In this document: one piece after another, positions 6,037 to 8,509 of the stretch | Numbering within the stretch: the first letter of the stretch is position 1 | How the letters are laid out: each line of letters begins with the position of its first letter | Assembly: GCA_003649085.1 (NCBI GenBank) | Contig: QMQV01000062.1 | Span: 1-8,509 of the forward strand | Direction of reading: 5' to 3' | Source: Thermoproteota archaeon | Lineage (GTDB): Archaea; Thermoproteota; Methanomethylicia; Methanomethylicales; B66-G16 | DNA: 8,509 nucleotides | The notes under the pieces: model-generated | Database searches by the model: none | Told to the model about the DNA's origin: nothing | Seen by the model: the letters and a program-made list of their open reading frames with translations, nothing else | Made by a program: the position numbers and the translations under genes

Positions 6037-6768
6037 GTGTTTGAGGTCATGTTAGCTCTTGCTATAGGCTTTATAGCTCAAATGGTTGATGGTGCTTTAG
6101 GCATGGCTTTTGGCGTCATTTCAGCTTCTTCACTTTTATCTTTAGGTTTTACTCCGGCGTCTGCAAGTGCTTGTGTTCACTTAGCTAAGACAATAACAAC
6201 CTTGCTTTCGGGGTTATCGCATCTTAAACTTCAAAATGTGGAAAAAGAAGTTGTGAAAAAGCTCCTAATCCCCGGGGCATTAGCAGGTATTGTAGGCGTT
6301 TTTGTATGCGTATTAGCTCCATTGAACTTCGTTAAGCCGTTTGTTAGCGTATATCTTTTAGCCGTAGGCTGCTTAATACTTCTTAAATTCCTTAGGGTGA
6401 ACATCGTGACCATAACTTCAAAGAATATACCTCTTTTAGGGATTGTCGGCAGTTTTCTTGATTCAATAGGAGGTGGTGGTTGGGGGCCTATAGTTACTTC
6501 AACGCTTATTGCTGGTGGGCATAATCCTCGCTTCGCTATAGGTTCAGTTAATTTAGCGGAATTCTTCATCACATTGACACAAACCATCGCCTTCATATCT
6601 CTCCTTGGGCTAGTACATTTACCTACCGCATTAGGCTTAATGATAGGAGGAGCTATGGCGGCCCCCTTAGCAGCTGTTGTCTGTAAAAAAGCTCCTATTA
6701 AGCTCTTAATGTTATTAGTAGGTCTTGGCGTAATCGTATTAAGCGCTAAAAACCTTCTCATGCTGTAA
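6037..6768 (+). CDS. TauE/SafE-family membrane transporter, sulfur-linked
   Basis: Integral-membrane transporter of the TauE/SafE family, whose members move sulfite, sulfoacetate and related sulfur anions; with sat and cysC beside it the likely cargo is sulfate or sulfite, and direction cannot be read from sequence. The 243-residue protein has the duplicated signature of the family: MVDGALGMAFGVISAS at residues 16-31 and LDSIGGGGWGPIVTSTLIAGG at 141-161, with IGSVNLAEFF at 168-177. About seven to eight hydrophobic segments are visible, with soluble loops at 61-75 and 121-130. The GTG at 6037 has the ribosome-binding sequence GGAGAGG six bases upstream; an ATG at 6033 reads only three codons before a stop. 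It has its own promoter with a TAATTA array, so it is regulated separately from cysC. Confidence 0.92.
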   Translation: MFEVMLALAIGFIAQMVDGALGMAFGVISASSLLSLGFTPASASACVHLAKTITTLLSGLSHLKLQNVEKEVVKKLLIPGALAGIVGVFVCVLAPLNFVKPFVSVYLLAVGCLILLKFLRVNIVTITSKNIPLLGIVGSFLDSIGGGGWGPIVTSTLIAGGHNPRFAIGSVNLAEFFITLTQTIAFISLLGLVHLPTALGLMIGGAMAAPLAAVVCKKAPIKLLMLLVGLGVIVLSAKNLLML

Positions 6769-6775
6769 TGAAATG

Positions 6776-6783
6776 CTTTTATA
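6776..6783 (+). promoter_or_regulatory. TATA box of the first RHH gene
   Basis: CTTTTATA lies 8 bases after the transporter stop. A start site about 26 bases on (near 6806) would give a short leader containing AGGTGA (6810-6815), five bases before the ATG at 6821. Unlike the promoters on either side, it has no TAATTA box. Confidence 0.6.
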
Positions 6784-6820
6784 GCCAGTTGTTATAGCTT
6801 TCATATCATAGGTGAACCTA

Positions 6821-7036
6821 ATGTCAAGCGATAAGGTGGCCATATACATTCCTAAGAGCTTATATGATGAGATCAAGAAGAGGGTAGAGCAAAGCGAAGG
6901 AGAGTTTAAAAGCGTTGAAGAATACGTTGAGTTTGTCTTACAGGAAGTAGTTAAGGAAGAAGAGCCTCAACAAGTCTATACACCTGAAGAAGAGGAAGAG
7001 ATCAAGAAGAGGCTCAAAGCTTTAGGGTACATCTAA
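6821..7036 (+). CDS. ribbon-helix-helix (CopG-like) small protein, acidic paralogue
   Basis: Small protein of the RHH fold, whose members act as dimeric DNA-binding regulators. With the ATG start used here it is 71 residues: strand VAIYIP at 6-11, helix KSLYDEIKKRVEQ at 12-24, helix SVEEYVEFVLQEVV at 31-44, then an acidic linker and a C-terminal tail EIKKRLKALGYI. A GTG at 6812 would add three residues, but AGGTGA at 6810-6815 fits the ATG. By hand count it has 18 acidic and 11 basic residues, unusual for a DNA-binding protein, and its strand offers few basic or polar contacts. It shares the fold, spacing and LGY tail with the next gene. It lies between the sulfur transporter and sat, so a role in sulfate control is inferred; it may instead be a partner of the second RHH protein. 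Confidence 0.8.
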   Translation: MSSDKVAIYIPKSLYDEIKKRVEQSEGEFKSVEEYVEFVLQEVVKEEEPQQVYTPEEEEEIKKRLKALGYI

Positions 7037-7040
7037 CAAG

Positions 7041-7084
7041 CTTTTAAGCTCAGGCTAATTACACTTAATTATGGTGTTAAATTA
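7041..7084 (+). promoter_or_regulatory. TATA box and TAATTA boxes before the second RHH gene
   Basis: CTTTTAAGC at 7041-7049 is a TATA box. TAATTA occurs exactly at 7056-7061 and 7066-7071, ten bases apart, and a degenerate third copy, TAAATTA, at 7078-7084. The expected start site (near 7070) is covered by the boxes. GGTG at 7073-7076 is a weak Shine-Dalgarno. The layout box, CACT, box, GGTG, third box, start codon parallels the sat promoter almost element by element. Confidence 0.75.
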
Positions 7085-7086
7085 CA

Positions 7087-7329
7087 GTGCCAAGCTCTGA
7101 AAGAAAAATAAGCGGGAGAAAGTACACTACCGTATCAATACCCATCTCACTTTATGAAAGAATTCAAAATTTGATTAAAGACACTGGCTTTTCGTCAGTA
7201 TCAGATTACGTAACCTATGTGTTGAGAGAAGTTGTGGCAAGACATGAGGAAGCCAAGCTTTCAGAGCCTTTTACTGAAGAAGATGTTGAACACATTAAGC
7301 GCAAGCTTAAGATGTTAGGTTATTTGTGA
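7087..7329 (+). CDS. ribbon-helix-helix (CopG-like) regulator, basic paralogue; candidate repressor of the sulfate genes
   Basis: 80-residue RHH protein. A basic N-terminal arm (SERKISGRK at 4-12) leads into the DNA-contact strand YTTVSIP at 13-19, helix ISLYERIQNLIKD at 20-32, helix SVSDYVTYVLREVV at 37-50, then a linker and the tail IKRKLKMLGYL. By hand count 13 basic and 12 acidic residues, so it is clearly more basic than its upstream paralogue, and the polar strand with threonines suits base contacts. The GTG at 7087 is the earliest sensible start; GGTG lies 10 bases upstream. Its own promoter carries the TAATTA array, as expected for an autoregulated repressor. The sat gene follows after 58 bases. 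Fold is fairly sure; the operator link is inference. Confidence 0.8.
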   Translation: MPSSERKISGRKYTTVSIPISLYERIQNLIKDTGFSSVSDYVTYVLREVVARHEEAKLSEPFTEEDVEHIKRKLKMLGYL

Positions 7330-7340
7330 AAGGCTAAAAC

Positions 7341-7387
7341 GTTTTAAGTGTCTGTTCTCGTAATTACCTTTAATTAGGTGCTAATTA
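7341..7387 (+). promoter_or_regulatory. TATA box and three TAATTA boxes before sat
   Basis: TTTTAA at 7342-7347 (context GTTTTAAG) is the TATA box. TAATTA is present at 7361-7366, 7371-7376 and 7382-7387, steps of 10 and 11 bases; the first spacer is CCTT, identical to that in front of the transporter. The last box touches the ATG of sat. AGGTG at 7376-7380 acts as a Shine-Dalgarno seven bases from the start. The expected transcription start near 7371 lies within the array. Confidence 0.8.
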
Positions 7388-8509
7388 ATGGTTTCAATAC
7401 CTCATGGCGGGCGTCTAGTAAATAGAGTTACTTCGAAGAAGAGAGCTGAAGCTTTAATTGAGGAAAGCAAGCATCTCCCTAAGATCGAGGTCAGCTTAGA
7501 TTTAGCTGTCGATATTGAGAACATAGCTTTTGGCGCCTTTAGCCCATTAGAGGGATTTATGGTTAGAGAAGATTACGAAAGCGTTTTATACTCGATGAGG
7601 CTTTCAAATGACTTGCCTTGGACCATACCAATAGTGCTCGACGTTGATCAAGAAGCTTGTTCAAGCTTTAAAGCTGGGGATGATGTTGCCTTAGTTTATA
7701 ATGGTGAGCCTCTAGCAGTTATGAAAGTTGAAGAAGTGTATAGGTACGATAAAAAGGAATATGCGCAACACGTGTATAAGACAATTGATGTAAACCATCC
7801 TGGAGTTAATAAGGTTATGAATTTAAAGGAATTTTTCGTTGGTGGTCAAATAGATCTCATCGGTAAACTTTCCAATCCCTTTGAGAAATACACGTTAAGA
7901 CCGATTGAAACTAGGCTTCTCTTCAAAGAACGTGGCTGGAAGACAATTGCTGGTTTTCAAACAAGAAATGCGCCACACCTTGGACATGAATATGCACAGA
8001 AAACCGCCTTAGCTTTTGTTGATGGGCTTTTCATAAATCCCCTGATTGGGCGCAAGAAGAAAGGGGATTTTAAAGATGAAGTCATCTTAGCTGCTTATGA
8101 AGCTTTAATCTCAAATTACTTTCCAAAAGATGTCGTTGTGTTAAGTATCTTACGAACTGAGATGAGGTATGCTGGTCCAAGAGAAGCGATTTTCCATGCT
8201 ATAGTTAGGAAAAACTTCGGCTGCACACATTTCATTGTTGGCAGAGATCACGCTGGAGTAGGAAGCTACTACAAGCCTTATGAAGCACAAGAGCTTTTTA
8301 GAGAATTCCCAGATCTCGGGATAACCCCACTATTCCTTAAAGAATTCTTTTATTGTGGCAGATGCGGAGGAGTAGTCAATGAGAAGACGTGCCCCCATCC
8401 CGACGAGTTCAGAGTTAGGTTTAGCGGGACTAAGATTAGGCAGATCATAATGAAAGGTGAAGAGCCGCCACCATGCTTGATTAGACCTGAAGTGTATAAA
8501 GTTATTAAG
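7388..8509 (+). CDS. sat: sulfate adenylyltransferase (ATP sulfurylase), 3' end cut by window edge
   Basis: Joins sulfate and ATP to give adenylyl sulfate (APS) and pyrophosphate, the entry step of sulfate assimilation; CysC then phosphorylates APS. The frame is open from ATG 7388 to the last base, 374 codons with no stop; archaeal single-domain Sat proteins are about 380 residues, so only a few codons may be missing. Motifs: the N-terminal PUA-like part (1-160), QTRNAPHLGHE at residues 191-201 (nucleotide binding), GRDHAG at 285-290, the zinc-binding set Cys323, Cys326, Cys335 with His337 close by, and SGTKIRQ at 346-352. There is no fused APS kinase before the edge, in keeping with the separate cysC. 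The start is set by AGGTG seven bases upstream. Expression is probably controlled through the TAATTA array before it. Confidence 0.95.
   Translation, partial: MVSIPHGGRLVNRVTSKKRAEALIEESKHLPKIEVSLDLAVDIENIAFGAFSPLEGFMVREDYESVLYSMRLSNDLPWTIPIVLDVDQEACSSFKAGDDVALVYNGEPLAVMKVEEVYRYDKKEYAQHVYKTIDVNHPGVNKVMNLKEFFVGGQIDLIGKLSNPFEKYTLRPIETRLLFKERGWKTIAGFQTRNAPHLGHEYAQKTALAFVDGLFINPLIGRKKKGDFKDEVILAAYEALISNYFPKDVVVLSILRTEMRYAGPREAIFHAIVRKNFGCTHFIVGRDHAGVGSYYKPYEAQELFREFPDLGITPLFLKEFFYCGRCGGVVNEKTCPHPDEFRVRFSGTKIRQIIMKGEEPPPCLIRPEVYKVIK

Noticed and set aside
6231..6761. Minus-strand 176-codon frame opposite the transporter gene
   Set aside because: The plus-strand frame has clear TauE/SafE signatures; the reverse frame shows none.
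6779..6811. Repeated TTATAG, TTATAG and TCATAG in the leader of the first RHH gene at 13-14 base steps
   Set aside because: Short and inexact, not at helical-turn spacing and not found in the other promoters; one copy is part of the TATA box.
7071..7100. Nine-codon frame starting ATG at 7071 that overlaps the start of the second RHH gene, a possible leader peptide
   Set aside because: The ATG arises from a TAATTA box followed by TG, there is no ribosome-binding site, and no run of cysteine or other regulatory codons; not supported beyond chance.

Overview
The window looks like the chromosome of an archaeon, most probably a thermophilic member of the Thermoproteota/TACK group. The reasons are: lysine (or ornithine) genes of the LysW-carrier type, an Lrp/AsnC regulator of the LysM kind beside them, TATA boxes of the form CTTTTTAA or GCTTTTAA about 25 bases before start sites, frequent TTG and GTG starts, and an archaeal-type zinc-containing sulfate adenylyltransferase. 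I cannot name the species.

Left part (1-3192, all minus strand): four genes read leftward in the order lysM-like regulator, lysX, argC/lysY, lysZ; lysZ runs off the left edge. They encode the ligase, kinase and reductase steps that act on alpha-aminoadipate (or glutamate) bound to the carrier protein LysW. The last three are packed with 3-base or overlapping junctions and should be one transcript. lysW itself is not in the window. The 124-base gap between the regulator and lysX holds a 17-base perfect inverted repeat that fits a known archaeal Lrp-family site at 14 of 15 positions, placed upstream of a possible lysX TATA box.

Middle (3193-4698): a short divergent promoter region separates the regulator from a plus-strand membrane M48 (HtpX-like) metallopeptidase with an unfamiliar N-terminal domain.

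Right part (4722-8509, all plus strand): a sulfate-assimilation block. It has an unassigned protein, APS kinase (cysC), a TauE/SafE membrane transporter, two small paralogous ribbon-helix-helix (RHH) proteins, and ATP sulfurylase (sat), cut by the right edge. Sat and CysC together make PAPS from sulfate.

The most striking signal is a tandem array of the palindromic hexamer TAATTA at 10-11 base steps. It sits between the TATA box and the start codon of three genes: four copies before the transporter, two plus one degenerate before the second RHH gene, and three before sat. I found the hexamer nowhere else in the window by eye. The arrangement resembles the tandem met boxes bound by the RHH repressor MetJ. 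I propose a local, self-regulating sulfate regulon controlled by one or both RHH proteins. The paired acidic and basic RHH paralogues make this more unusual.

No RNA genes, CRISPR arrays, insertion sequences or att sites were seen, and there is no gene-free stretch over 300 bases.
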